Positions 1 through 8,402 of a DNA stretch of 36,492 nucleotides are shown here, in pieces (the stretch's first letter is position 1; each line of letters starts with the position of its first letter). A program made the translations under genes and the position numbers. A model generated the notes under the pieces. It was not told where the DNA came from. It did not search any database and saw nothing but the letters and a program-made list of their open reading frames with translations. The stretch comes from Synergistaceae bacterium (GTDB taxonomy: Bacteria; Synergistota; Synergistia; Synergistales; Aminobacteriaceae), in contig JAFSXS010000010.1 in the NCBI GenBank assembly GCA_017443945.1, forward strand, positions 1-36,492. Direction: 5' to 3'.

Positions 1-20
1 ACCCCGCTCGGCGGCTTTGC
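1..20. repeat. Partial copy of a GC-rich dispersed repeat (window edge)
   Basis: The first 20 bases match positions 36456-36473 except for a two-base insertion (TC). At the right end the same sequence is the 3' half of a hairpin with a C-rich loop; here only the loop end and 3' arm remain because the window starts inside the element. A very GC-rich sequence shared by both ends of an AT-rich window is unlikely to be chance, but only two copies are visible. Confidence 0.5.
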
Positions 21-31
21 TCGTATATAAT

Positions 32-60
32 TTGTGAAAAATTTGCGATTATTATAGAAT
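32..60 (+). promoter_or_regulatory. Candidate sigma-70 type promoter of the coiled-coil gene
   Basis: TTGTGA (32-37) and TAGAAT (55-60) are separated by 17 bases, the standard spacing, and lie 40 bases before the start codon at 100. The -35 box matches TTGACA at 4 of 6 positions and the -10 matches TATAAT at 5 of 6. Sequence match only; the transcription start is unknown. Confidence 0.45.
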
Positions 61-99
61 CAACGTGCAAAAATTTATTCACATAGGGAGGATTTATTA

Positions 100-1356
100 A
101 TGTTACGAAAAATTGCATTGTTTGTGTTAATGCTTATGATGTTTTGCTCGATTTCCTACGCAGAAGAAGCCCCCGCACCTCAGGCATTATTGACAGAATC
201 AGCCGACACTACGGAAGATTTATCAGCGCGCGAAAATGCCGTCAGCCAGAAAGAAGAAGAACTTGCGAATCTTTCAGCAAAATTAGCAGACCGCGAAATA
301 GCAATCTTACAGCGCGAAAAGGATTTAGCCTCGAAAACTGCAACGATTACAGCTAAAATGCGCGAAATTTCCGGAACATCAACACTTTTGCTAGGACGTG
401 AGACTCAAGTCAATGAGCGCGAACAAGATTTAATGGCACGTGAAGCAAATTTAGCACGCAGGGAAATGGCATTTGCTCAGGAAAGCCAGAAATTTACAGA
501 TTCAACAGCAGCACTCGCCGCACGTGAAGCAGACCTGGCCGCACGAGAAAAAGCACTTGCAGACCGTGAAGCAGAATTAAACGCGAAAATTTCAGCAAAG
601 GAAGCCGCCGATAAATTAACAGAACGCGAGTCAGCACTCACAAAACGCGAGTCAGAACTTGCCGCACGTGAAGAAGCCGAACGAAGACTCGCCGAACTTG
701 AGAAAAAATTAAATGAACGCGAGAAAGCATTAAACGCGCGTGAAGAGTCTTTAACCGCACGAGAGAAAGCAGCAGCAGATCAGGAGAAAAAATTATCAGA
801 TCAAGCCGCTTCACTCGCAAACACTGAGTCTGAAATCGCAAAACGTGAGCAGGATTTATCAGCAAAAGAGTCAGACTTGGCCGCAAAGATTCAGAAATTA
901 GAAGCCGACACTAACGCATTCACAGCAAGAGAGTCAGCACTTACAGCACAAGAGACCGCAACAACACTTAAAGCCGCTGAGTTGGCCGAACTTGAGAATT
1001 TAATTAAAGAGTTGCCCGCGTTCAACCCGAATAATTCAACGGAAGCATCAGTTATATTAACTTACAGGATTCCAGCCGAAAAACGCCGTGAATTAATCGC
1101 AATGCAGCGCGCAGCCTACGCAAAATATAACTCAAAGCAGATTACTAACGCATTCGGAGATTATGTCAAAGCAGTAGAAGCCGCCCCCGAAGCAAATTAT
1201 CTCGCAGCATACTGGGCCGCATTATGTGCCGAAAGATTACGCAATAGACGTGATGACGCTATAACATGGGTAAATAAAGCTCTCGAAATTAATCCGGACT
1301 ACAAGCCAGCACAGGAACTCAAAGCAAGACTCGAACGTTCCGGCAAAAAACGTTAA
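100..1356 (+). CDS. Secreted coiled-coil protein with C-terminal TPR-like region
   Basis: 418 residues. Residues 1-21 form a signal peptide (KK-type basic start, hydrophobic core, cleavage after SYA), so the protein is probably periplasmic or outer-membrane associated. Residues about 40-310 are a nearly uninterrupted coiled coil built from variants of 'AREADLAAREKAL', a Glu/Arg/Ala-rich pattern with roughly seven-residue steps. Residues about 325-418 look like tetratricopeptide helices (AAYAKYNSKQITNAFGDYVKAV, then WVNKALEINPDYKPAQELK). A GGGAGG ribosome site precedes the ATG. A promoter lies upstream and a terminator directly downstream, so it is a single-gene unit. The repeats are in the coding DNA too, so length may vary between strains. 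No enzymatic motif is seen; a structural or envelope-spanning scaffold role is inference. Confidence 0.75.
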   Translation: MLRKIALFVLMLMMFCSISYAEEAPAPQALLTESADTTEDLSARENAVSQKEEELANLSAKLADREIAILQREKDLASKTATITAKMREISGTSTLLLGRETQVNEREQDLMAREANLARREMAFAQESQKFTDSTAALAAREADLAAREKALADREAELNAKISAKEAADKLTERESALTKRESELAAREEAERRLAELEKKLNEREKALNAREESLTAREKAAADQEKKLSDQAASLANTESEIAKREQDLSAKESDLAAKIQKLEADTNAFTARESALTAQETATTLKAAELAELENLIKELPAFNPNNSTEASVILTYRIPAEKRRELIAMQRAAYAKYNSKQITNAFGDYVKAVEAAPEANYLAAYWAALCAERLRNRRDDAITWVNKALEINPDYKPAQELKARLERSGKKR

Positions 1357-1370
1357 AATTTTGTGAGATT

Positions 1371-1409
1371 CTGCCCCTCTGTGAGTCAAAGGCAGGGGGG
1401 TATTTTTTT
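1371..1409 (+). terminator. Rho-independent terminator after the coiled-coil gene
   Basis: An 8 bp stem CCCCTCTG (1374-1381) / CAGGGGGG (1393-1400), with one U-G pair and an 11-base loop, is followed by TATTTTTTT. It separates the coiled-coil gene from dnaJ. Confidence 0.85.
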
Positions 1410-1429
1410 AGAAAGGTGTAATTATCTAG

Positions 1430-2554
1430 TTGGAAGACTTATATAAAATTTTAGAAATCGATCGCAATGCATCACAGGCTGATATTAAGAAGGCTTATCA
1501 CAAATTAGTCAAGCAATATCATCCGGATTTACACCCAGGCGATAAAGATGTTGAAGACAAATTCAAGAAAATTAACGCCGCTTATACTGTTTTGAGCGAT
1601 CCCGAAAAGCGCGCACGTTATGACCAGTTCGGGACGACTAATCCAAATTCTAACCCGTTTGGAGGTATGGGAGGCTTTGATTTCGGCGATTTGTTTGACA
1701 TGTTCGGCGCAGGATTCGGCGGTTTTACGTCGAGACAGTCATATAACCCGAATGCAGCAAGACGCGGAAATGATATAGAAATGGTCGTTAGAGTGAGTCT
1801 CCTTGAGGCCTTCACGGGAGTTACACGCAATATCGACGTGATGAAGTCTGAACCCTGTCAGCACTGTAACGGAACAGGAGCCAAGCCCGGCACTAAACCG
1901 GAAACTTGCCCAAAATGTAAAGGAAGCGGCCAAGTCAGGCAGACACAGCAAAGTTTTTTCGGGCAGGTAATGACTGTTACAACGTGTCCGGATTGTCATG
2001 GAACAGGAAAAATTATCCGCGATAAGTGCGACGAATGCAGCGGAACAGGACGAATCCGCAAGAAAAAAACTCTTGAAGTTAAGATTCCCGCAGGCGTTGA
2101 ACGCAATATGAGACTCAGAATCCCCGACGCTGGCGAGGCAGGTTTTAACGGGGGGCCGGCTGGAAGTCTGTATTTGATTATTGATGTAGAAGTCGATAAA
2201 AATTTTGAGCGCGATGGAGCAGATTTACATACAAGTTTAGTGCTGACTTATCCGCAGGCGGTCTTAGGCACTGAAGCAGAAATAAAGACTCTTGACGGGA
2301 CAACAGCAAAAATTTCTGTTCCTCCGGGGACGACTCACGGGCAAATTCTCAAGCTCAAGGGCAAGGGTATGCCGAGAGTCAATGCACCCTTGAAGACAAA
2401 CGGAGATTTATACGCACATGTATTTATTGACGTTCCTACAAAGTTGACGGACAAGCAGAAAGAATTAATAAAATCTCTTGCTGACGAAATGAAGACTCCA
2501 GTTGGAGTTGGTGAGCAGGGATTCTTTGACAAATTCAAAAATTTATTCAAATAA
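1430..2554 (+). CDS. dnaJ: Chaperone DnaJ (Hsp40)
   Basis: 374 residues, the usual length for a type I DnaJ. Residues 1-70 are the J domain with the HPD motif (YHPDLHP) that stimulates the DnaK ATPase. A Gly/Phe-rich linker follows (about 75-105). Four CxxCxGxG zinc-binding repeats follow (CQHCNGTG, CPKCKGSG, CPDCHGTG, CDECSGTG), then the C-terminal substrate-binding domains. The start is TTG at 1430, supported by AAAGGTG upstream; no ATG fits as well. The product works in the cytoplasm with DnaK and GrpE in folding and disaggregation. dnaK and grpE are not in the window, so this dnaJ lies apart from them or is a second copy. It is first in a same-strand run that continues through ruvX. Confidence 0.95.
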   Translation: MEDLYKILEIDRNASQADIKKAYHKLVKQYHPDLHPGDKDVEDKFKKINAAYTVLSDPEKRARYDQFGTTNPNSNPFGGMGGFDFGDLFDMFGAGFGGFTSRQSYNPNAARRGNDIEMVVRVSLLEAFTGVTRNIDVMKSEPCQHCNGTGAKPGTKPETCPKCKGSGQVRQTQQSFFGQVMTVTTCPDCHGTGKIIRDKCDECSGTGRIRKKKTLEVKIPAGVERNMRLRIPDAGEAGFNGGPAGSLYLIIDVEVDKNFERDGADLHTSLVLTYPQAVLGTEAEIKTLDGTTAKISVPPGTTHGQILKLKGKGMPRVNAPLKTNGDLYAHVFIDVPTKLTDKQKELIKSLADEMKTPVGVGEQGFFDKFKNLFK

Positions 2555-2568
2555 GGAGAGATTCATAA

Positions 2569-3375
2569 ATGGTGATTGATATTAGTGATTTAAGCTCGAT
2601 AATTTCAGGAATCGGAAGCGCATTTGTTGTAATATTTATATTGTTGATTGTGCTTTCTATGGCTGTGCGTGTGGTGCCTGAATACCGCCGTATAGTTTTA
2701 TTCAGACTTGGCCGTCTCGTTGGCAGCAGAGGCCCCGGAATAGTTTTCATTATGCCGTTTCTCGATAAGGCAGTAAGCGTTGATTTGCGAATATTGACTC
2801 TTGATGTACCAGTTCAGGAAGTAATCACAAAGGATAATGTAGCAATCAAAGTTAATGCAGTTGTATATTTCAGAGTGCTTGACCCCGCAAAATCAGTCGT
2901 CGAGGTAGAAAATTATATTGTCGCAACAAGTCAATTAGCGCAGACAACTTTAAGATCTGTAGTAGGTTCTGTAGAGCTTGACGAGGTTTTATCATCGCGC
3001 GAAAAAATTAATCAGGAACTGCAGAAAATTATCGATGAACGCACAGACCCATGGGGAATTAAAGTAAGTGCCGTAGAAGTCAAAGAGTTAGAGTTACCTG
3101 AAGGAATGAAACGCGCAATGGCACGCCAGGCCGAAGCAGAACGTGAACGCCGCGCAAAAATTATCGCAGCAGAAGGAGAATTACAGGCAGCAGAAAAACT
3201 TTCTCAGGCAGCTCATCAAATGGAGTCATCCCCGATTACTTTGCAGTTAAGATATTTGCAGACGATTCGCGAAATTTCAGGAGAACGCAACACAACTACA
3301 TTTTTCCCGATTCCTGTAGATTTGCTGAAGCCATTTGTTGACAAATTAACGAGTCTTAACAAGTCAGGAGAATAA
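2569..3375 (+). CDS. SPFH/stomatin-like slipin membrane protein
   Basis: 268 residues. Residues about 12-35 form one N-terminal membrane helix, followed by a conserved SPFH (band 7) domain with the slipin signatures [20 protein letters not shown] and AVVYFRV. Residues about 180-215 are a charged Ala/Glu-rich coiled coil ([17 protein letters not shown]) used for oligomer formation. Slipins form ring-like membrane scaffolds; in bacteria they are often paired with an NfeD protein, but none is adjacent here. The gene is 14 bases after dnaJ with an AAGGAGAG ribosome site and only 3 bases before alaS, so it is very likely co-transcribed with both. A membrane-quality-control role beside dnaJ is plausible inference. 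Confidence 0.88.
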   Translation: MVIDISDLSSIISGIGSAFVVIFILLIVLSMAVRVVPEYRRIVLFRLGRLVGSRGPGIVFIMPFLDKAVSVDLRILTLDVPVQEVITKDNVAIKVNAVVYFRVLDPAKSVVEVENYIVATSQLAQTTLRSVVGSVELDEVLSSREKINQELQKIIDERTDPWGIKVSAVEVKELELPEGMKRAMARQAEAERERRAKIIAAEGELQAAEKLSQAAHQMESSPITLQLRYLQTIREISGERNTTTFFPIPVDLLKPFVDKLTSLNKSGE

Positions 3376-3378
3376 ATC

Positions 3379-6024
3379 ATGAAATATCGTACAGCTAAAG
3401 AACTTCGGGAAATGTTCATTAAATTTTGGGAGGAGAAGGGCTCTAAGCATTTGCCGAGTTTCTCACTTGTTCCGGAAGATCCTTCATTGTTATTTACTAT
3501 TGCGGGAATGGTGCCGCTGAAACCCTATTATTTAGGAATAAAGCAGCCCGAATATCCCAGAGTCGTAACGAGTCAAAAATGTGTACGCACAAACGATATA
3601 GAAAACGTCGGACGAACAGCAAGACATCACACATTTTTTGAGATGCTCGGTAATTTCTCGTGGGGAAGTTATTTCAAGCATGAGGCTATCACATGGGCGT
3701 GGGAATTTCTGACGGAGCGAATCGGCTTAGACCCTGAAAGATTATACGCCACTATTTATAAGGATGACGACGAGGCATTTAACGTGTGGCATAATGTAGT
3801 CGGACTTCCTGAGAATAAAATTTACAGATTCGGCCAAGACGATAATTACTGGTTCATGGGTGAGACTGGCCCGTGCGGACCTTGCAGCGAAATTTATTAC
3901 GACAGGGGCGCAAAATATTCGTGCGGTAAAGAAACTTGCGGAGTCGGCTGCGATTGTGATAGATACATGGAAATTTGGAATCTCGTATTTACACAGTTTG
4001 ACAGACAGAAAGATGGGAGCCTGCCTTTACTGCCTCACAAAAATATTGATACAGGAATGGGACTCGAAAGACTCGCTTCAGTTGTTCAGGAGGTCGACAC
4101 TGATTACGAGACGGATTTATTTACGCCCCTGATTGATTATACTTGTAAGCGTGCAGGGATTAAATACGGCGATAACGAGTTTAACGACATGGCCGCGCGT
4201 GTAATTTCGGATCACATAAGGAGCGTTGCGTTTATGCTTGCTGATGGTGTACTGCCTTCAAATGACGGCCCCGGCTATGTGCTGCGAAGACTTTTGCGGC
4301 GTGCTGTCAGATTCGGGAAGCTCCTAAACTTTGACGGTTTATTTATTTGCGAGTACCTGCCGATTTTGATAAACATTATGGGAGATCCTTACAACGAATT
4401 AATCACGCAAAGACCTGTTATCGAACAAATTATTAATCTTGAGGAAGAAAAATTTAACAAAACTTTGCGTCAGGGCACAGAATTATTTGACTCAGAGATC
4501 GCGAGCTTAAAATCTCAAGGCGTGAACGAGATTCCCGGCCAAGTTATATTTACGTTGTATGACACTTACGGATTCCCGCCGGAATTGACTCGCGAAATGG
4601 CAGGTGAACAAGGCTTTACACTCGATGAAGACGGCTTTAAATCTGCAATGAACGAGCAACGGGAACGCGCAAGAGCCTCAAGCAAACAGAAAAAAAGCGC
4701 ATTAGCAGGAGACATTTACACGGAAATAGAGAATGAATCAGGAGCTACAAATTTTACGGGCTATGAACGAGTAACGGACTCTGCTAAAATTTTAGCGTTG
4801 ATTACACCTGAAGGCCGAGTCGAAAAAATTACAAGTCCATGCGAATTTGAAATAGTGCTTGACTCTACTCCGTTCTATGCTGAAAGAGGCGGAGAAGTCG
4901 GCGACACAGGCGAAATAAAAACGGGTTCAAGCGTTCTCAAAGTCTTAAACACTGTCCCGCACGGAAAAATTATCGTTCATTCCGTAAAACTTGAGTCCGA
5001 CGGCGAAATCAAAACCGGTGATGAAGTATTATGCTTTGTCGATGACTCTAGACGCAGTGAAATCAGGCGCAATCATACAGCGACTCATTTATTGCATGAG
5101 GCATTAGCGCAGGTTCTCGGCCGTCATGTCAGGCAGGCAGGCTCGCTAGTGAACGATAAATTTTTGAGATTCGATTTTACTCATCATTCGCCCGTAACTG
5201 AATCTGAAATTATCGAGACCGAGAAAATTATCAATCAGCAAATTTTGAATAATACCGAGCTTGAAATTTCTGAACACACGAAAGAAGAAGCTCAATCACT
5301 CGGAGCAAAGGCACTCTTTGAGGAAAAATACGGCGATATTGTAAGAATCGTAAATGTTCCGGGATTCTCAATGGAATTATGCGGGGGCTTGCACGTCAAA
5401 CGAACGGGCGATATAGGCAGCTTCAAAATTTTGCGTGAAGAGAGTATCGGCTCAGGCACACGGCGAATTTTAGCTACAACCGGAATGAATGTATTATTCT
5501 TAATGCAGAAATTATTTGCGCTGAGAAATTCAATGACTGCTTTATTATCTACCGACGAGGACAATTTAAACGAGAAGGCCCGCGCACTTGTTGACGAATT
5601 AAAAACTATGAAGAGTCAGATTCAGGCTGCAAAATTGCGTGAACTGCTCGATAACTCCGAGAAATTTTTAGAACGTGAAGAACTTAACGGGGTATTGCTT
5701 CAAGTCGGAAGATTTATTGATATTCCTGCTAATATGCTGCGTGATATAGGCGATAAAGCGCGTGCAAGACCAGAGGCAAATATTGTAGTCCTTGCGTCAA
5801 TAAATAGTGATGACAAATCGTGTCAAATTATCGCAATGGCGGACGATAAAGCAGTGAATCTCGGCATTAACGCGGGAAATCTCATAAAAGAGGCTTGCTC
5901 AGTGTTAGGCGGTAAGGGCGGCGGACGTAAGAATCTCGCACAAGGCGGCGGCAAAGACGGCGGAAAATTAGAGTCGGCTTTAAAGCGTGTACGTGAACTC
6001 GTCGAGAATCAATTAAATAATTAA
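3379..6024 (+). CDS. alaS: Alanine--tRNA ligase
   Basis: 881 residues, full length for bacterial AlaRS. The class II catalytic domain occupies the first ~460 residues (for example RTARHHTFFEMLGNFSWGSYF and GPCGPCSEIYYDRG). The editing domain has the HxxxH zinc motif at H566/H570 (NHTATHLL) and the CxxxH motif at C668/H672 (CGGLH), which deacylates Ser- and Gly-tRNA(Ala). The C-Ala domain at the end carries the Gly-rich signature GGKGGGRKNLAQGGG. It charges tRNA(Ala) in the cytoplasm. ATG follows the slipin stop by 3 bases, with the ribosome site inside the slipin gene (AGGAG). Order alaS - RNHCP - ruvX resembles the alaS-ruvX neighbourhood of other bacteria. Confidence 0.98.
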   Translation: MKYRTAKELREMFIKFWEEKGSKHLPSFSLVPEDPSLLFTIAGMVPLKPYYLGIKQPEYPRVVTSQKCVRTNDIENVGRTARHHTFFEMLGNFSWGSYFKHEAITWAWEFLTERIGLDPERLYATIYKDDDEAFNVWHNVVGLPENKIYRFGQDDNYWFMGETGPCGPCSEIYYDRGAKYSCGKETCGVGCDCDRYMEIWNLVFTQFDRQKDGSLPLLPHKNIDTGMGLERLASVVQEVDTDYETDLFTPLIDYTCKRAGIKYGDNEFNDMAARVISDHIRSVAFMLADGVLPSNDGPGYVLRRLLRRAVRFGKLLNFDGLFICEYLPILINIMGDPYNELITQRPVIEQIINLEEEKFNKTLRQGTELFDSEIASLKSQGVNEIPGQVIFTLYDTYGFPPELTREMAGEQGFTLDEDGFKSAMNEQRERARASSKQKKSALAGDIYTEIENESGATNFTGYERVTDSAKILALITPEGRVEKITSPCEFEIVLDSTPFYAERGGEVGDTGEIKTGSSVLKVLNTVPHGKIIVHSVKLESDGEIKTGDEVLCFVDDSRRSEIRRNHTATHLLHEALAQVLGRHVRQAGSLVNDKFLRFDFTHHSPVTESEIIETEKIINQQILNNTELEISEHTKEEAQSLGAKALFEEKYGDIVRIVNVPGFSMELCGGLHVKRTGDIGSFKILREESIGSGTRRILATTGMNVLFLMQKLFALRNSMTALLSTDEDNLNEKARALVDELKTMKSQIQAAKLRELLDNSEKFLEREELNGVLLQVGRFIDIPANMLRDIGDKARARPEANIVVLASINSDDKSCQIIAMADDKAVNLGINAGNLIKEACSVLGGKGGGRKNLAQGGGKDGGKLESALKRVRELVENQLNN

Positions 6025-6042
6025 ACAAGGAGATTTGCATTT

Positions 6043-6102
6043 ATGACTCACGGCAAATTGTTAATAAAGATTGCTTCAGGCTGGGAGGTCTGGAGCAGAT
6101 AA
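6043..6102 (+). CDS. Short leader ORF (19 codons) upstream of the RNHCP gene
   Basis: ATG at 6043 has an excellent ribosome site (AAGGAG, 10 bases upstream) and the frame encodes MTHGKLLIKIASGWEVWSR before TAA. It contains two Trp codons near its end. The last codons overlap the 5' arm of a hairpin (6084-6118). I do not recognise the peptide. A strong ribosome site on so short a frame, placed just before a hairpin, fits a regulatory leader peptide; it could also be a gene remnant or a non-functional chance ORF. Confidence 0.45.
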   Translation: MTHGKLLIKIASGWEVWSR

Positions 6103-6152
6103 AGTTTTCAGAACCTCCGAGAGAAAAATTTTACTCAATCTTTAAGGAGGTT
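6084..6152 (+). promoter_or_regulatory. Alternative RNA pairing that could mask the RNHCP ribosome site
   Basis: GGAGGTCTG (6084-6092) can pair with CAGAACCTCC (6109-6118) leaving one bulged A. The 3' arm AACCTCC (6112-6118) is also perfectly complementary to GGAGGTT (6146-6152), which is the ribosome site of the RNHCP gene at 6159. The two pairings exclude each other, and the first overlaps the end of the 19-codon leader ORF. This is the layout of a translational attenuator. No U-run follows, so transcription termination is less likely. Any Shine-Dalgarno-like pair would partly fit, so confidence is modest. Confidence 0.4.
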
Positions 6153-6158
6153 TGTAAA

Positions 6159-6560
6159 TTGAATAGGGAACACAAGAGAAAATCTCTTGAAAAAGGTTAT
6201 TACAAGACTCACGCGTGCAATGAGGGCTTTACGTGCAAATTATGCGGCTGGAAAGTTAATCCGCCATTATTCGGCGAAAATCACCGCAATCACTGTAATA
6301 ATTGTCTCTCAAGCCTTCATTTAGACAACGAACCAGGAGATCGCGAATCAGACTGCGGCGGCATAATGGAACCAATAAGCGTGTGGGTCAGGAAAAACGG
6401 AGAATGGGCAATAATTCACCGCTGTAAAATTTGCGGGCATTTGAGCGTTAATCACGTTGCGCCGGACGATAACCCCGTAAAATTAATTTCTATAGCAATG
6501 AAGCCTATAGCCTGTCCTCCGTTCCCAGTTGAAAGAATAGAGGAGCTTTTAAGAAGTTGA
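6159..6560 (+). CDS. RNHCP-domain zinc-ribbon protein
   Basis: 133 residues. Contains the signature HRNHCNNCLSSLH of the RNHCP family, plus other paired cysteines (FTCKLCGW, HRCKICGHLSVNH) typical of two zinc-binding knuckles. The family is small and uncharacterised; nucleic-acid binding is often supposed because of the zinc ribbons, but not shown. Start is TTG at 6159, fixed by AAGGAGG six bases upstream. The gene overlaps the start of ruvX by four bases (TTGA), so the two are translationally coupled. A possible attenuator precedes it. Cytoplasmic, no signal peptide or membrane segment. Confidence 0.85.
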   Translation: MNREHKRKSLEKGYYKTHACNEGFTCKLCGWKVNPPLFGENHRNHCNNCLSSLHLDNEPGDRESDCGGIMEPISVWVRKNGEWAIIHRCKICGHLSVNHVAPDDNPVKLISIAMKPIACPPFPVERIEELLRS

Positions 6561-6964
6561 GCAGAGTATTAGCACTTGATATCGGCAGCGTAAGAATCGG
6601 TGCGGCAGTTTCTGACCCTTCACGTATAATCGCACAGGGACTCGGAGTGTGGCAAATTGACTCGTGGCGTGAAGAGCTTGACTCTTGCGTGAAAAAATTT
6701 AATCCTGCTGTAATAGTTCTTGGCCTCCCATTACGAACAGACGGCAAAAAAAGCGAGGCAGCAGAAAGAGTCTTAACCCTTCAAGAGTCGTTAAAGGCTG
6801 ATTATCCCGAAATAGAATTTATCACGTGGGACGAGAGATTTACTACTGTTATTGCGCAAAAAATGTTAATTGACGCTGATATTTCACGCAGACAAAGGCG
6901 CAAAACGGTTGACAAAATTGCGGCGGTATTGATTCTTGAAAGCTGGTTAGAGGCAAATAAATAA
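6557..6964 (+). CDS. ruvX: RuvX/YqgF family Holliday junction resolvase-like nuclease
   Basis: 135 residues, the normal length. RNase H-like fold with the expected acidic residues: D8 in LALDIGSVRIG, E93 in WDERFTT and D119 in DKIAAVLILESWL. Also has the family strand-loop VLGLPLRTDG. YqgF proteins are known for processing the 5' end of 16S rRNA and were also proposed as Holliday junction resolvases. The TTG start overlaps the RNHCP stop. It is the last gene of the dnaJ-to-ruvX run, followed by a terminator. Confidence 0.92.
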   Translation: MSRVLALDIGSVRIGAAVSDPSRIIAQGLGVWQIDSWREELDSCVKKFNPAVIVLGLPLRTDGKKSEAAERVLTLQESLKADYPEIEFITWDERFTTVIAQKMLIDADISRRQRRKTVDKIAAVLILESWLEANK

Positions 6965-6970
6965 ATTAAT

Positions 6971-7009
6971 CCCCTCTCATGCAGCACAAACGGGAGGGGA
7001 AATTTTTTT
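6971..7009 (+). terminator. Rho-independent terminator after ruvX
   Basis: Stem CCCCTCTC (6971-6978) / GGGAGGGG (6992-6999) with one U-G pair, 13-base loop, then AAATTTTTTTA. It lies between two convergent genes and may also slow transcription coming from the minus-strand methyltransferase. Confidence 0.85.
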
Positions 7010-7949
7010 ATAACCTGAATAACATTGATAAAATAGTCCAATGTCCTAAAGCAAAATTTTCTATATTTTCTTGAACGTCAATTACTCTAAAGCCGCTTTT
7101 TTCTGCCATAGTGCTAATTGATTCCGGTGTGAAAAAGTTTATATGCTCTCCCATAGGCATAGGAGGATACTTTTTCATCTTTAAATAATGCTTAACAAGC
7201 CGCCATATACTGAAATCAGGATTGAACAACAGAGATATATTTTTCCTGATTGAATATTTATCAGCTTTATGCGTAAAGGGGTTCTCGCTGGGAACTTCGA
7301 TATAAAAAATTGTGTCCGGCTGCGCAATTTGTCTGAAATTCTGCATCATGCTTAGGGGCTGCGTTAAATGCTCAAAAACGTGATTACACATTACGAAATC
7401 AAATTTATAATTCTTGAGGTCGTCAAAATTTGCGATTCTCTCGACGCCTTTAATAGTCGGAATGCTGGAAATATCGAATACATATTTTGCTTCTGTGCCT
7501 ATTTTATCAATAAAAGTTTTTCCCTCATTGCCGCCATAATCAAGAGCAATTTTTATTTCCCGGTGAATGTTCTGCGAGATTATCTGCTCGATTATTTTTT
7601 GCTGCTCATGCAGAGATTTAAAACTGGAATTAAGCGCATCATTTACTTTTTTTGTATACCAGCATTCATAACGTTCCCGCTGTTTTTGATAAATTTCGTC
7701 CCTGTAATTATGATAGAGACGATTAATTTCTTCGTCTGACATTCTGTAATCGTAAAATGCAAATGTGCAGTCTTTGCAATAACATAAATTTATGGGATAA
7801 TTACTGCCGGGCTTAAAATCGTCAGTTATTCGCGACATTACAAAATCGCTGACAATTGTTTTGCGTTTTTCTAAATTTTTGCCATTGCAGACAGGACAAG
7901 AGTCAGTGATGAGTGATGAGTGATGAGTGATTATAGCGTTTTCATTCAT
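7008..7949 (-). CDS. SAM-dependent methyltransferase with N-terminal zinc knuckle, candidate phase-variable
   Basis: 313 residues from ATG at 7949, which has AGGGAG nine bases upstream; a TTG three codons earlier (7958) is too close to that site. N-terminal cysteines (CPVC, then CYCKDC) form a zinc knuckle like that of the C-methyltransferase/methyltransferase-23 group. The class I fold shows a degenerate SAM loop (ALDYGGNEGKTFIDKIG), FDFVMCNHVFEHL and a C-terminal EHINFFTPESI. Such proteins often modify sugars or polyketide/lipid intermediates in envelope glycan pathways; substrate here is unknown. The codons from residue 7 onward are written in a 7-base tandem repeat (7905-7931), so slippage would shift the frame. 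It lies downstream of the toxin/antitoxin pair on the same strand. Confidence 0.8.
   Translation of the reverse strand: MNENAIITHHSSLITDSCPVCNGKNLEKRKTIVSDFVMSRITDDFKPGSNYPINLCYCKDCTFAFYDYRMSDEEINRLYHNYRDEIYQKQRERYECWYTKKVNDALNSSFKSLHEQQKIIEQIISQNIHREIKIALDYGGNEGKTFIDKIGTEAKYVFDISSIPTIKGVERIANFDDLKNYKFDFVMCNHVFEHLTQPLSMMQNFRQIAQPDTIFYIEVPSENPFTHKADKYSIRKNISLLFNPDFSIWRLVKHYLKMKKYPPMPMGEHINFFTPESISTMAEKSGFRVIDVQENIENFALGHWTILSMLFRL
7905..7931 (-). repeat. Heptanucleotide tandem repeat at the start of the methyltransferase
   Basis: Unit AGTGATG on the plus strand, 3.9 perfect copies in 27 bases, beginning seven codons after the ATG. Seven is not a multiple of three, so gain or loss of one unit changes the reading frame. 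Confidence 0.9.
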
Positions 7950-7982
7950 GTGTGTCAACTCCCTAATAAAAAATTTTATATA

Positions 7983-8402
7983 TTATATTACAAATATATT
8001 TGTGAAATAGTCTTCGGGTGTAACTGCCTGCACTTTACTGCCCTGAAAGTCTTTAACATTCCGAGTTATTATATAATTTGCGTTAATTCTTGAGGCAATT
8101 GCACTCTGTACAGCATCTTCAAAGTCGCGCCATTTCATATTTGCTGCTGTAGTTAAATCTTGTAAAGTCAAATCTGCCACTCTGAAAACTTTAGAGACTC
8201 TTGCTAAAAGGACATCAATTTTGTCATAAGTTATTTCTTTACGCATAATATAAACTATGTCTGCAATAGTAAGCGCAGATATATAACCGATTATATTATG
8301 ACCGTTAGCACAAAAATCCCAAACATTATTTGAATAATTGTAATGAGGCTGTCTTTCCTGCAAAACATCAAGCAAGACATTATCATCAACGAGTACGATC
8401 AT
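7983..8402 (-). CDS. PIN-domain ribonuclease toxin (VapC-like)
   Basis: 139 residues with the PIN-domain acidic set: D6/D7 (LVDDNVLLDVL), D93, E95... D96 (WRDFEDAVQ) and D118 (TRNVKDF). These residues bind the metal used for RNA cleavage; known VapC toxins cut tRNA or rRNA. Closest to the PIN_3 subgroup judging by the layout DDNVLLD...DFEDAVQ...TRNVKDF. It overlaps the upstream small ORF by 17 bases, typical for a toxin translated after its antitoxin. Cytoplasmic. Substrate RNA cannot be told from sequence. Confidence 0.85.
   Translation of the reverse strand: MIVLVDDNVLLDVLQERQPHYNYSNNVWDFCANGHNIIGYISALTIADIVYIMRKEITYDKIDVLLARVSKVFRVADLTLQDLTTAANMKWRDFEDAVQSAIASRINANYIITRNVKDFQGSKVQAVTPEDYFTNIFVI

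Noticed and set aside
638-886. Minus-strand ORF of 82 codons in the coiled-coil gene
   Set aside because: It is the shadow of the repetitive Glu/Arg codons of the plus-strand gene and has no ribosome site.
6159-6560. Frameshifted continuation of the 19-codon leader
   Set aside because: The leader's stop and the RNHCP start are separated by a hairpin and a separate strong ribosome site, and no join gives a sensible protein.
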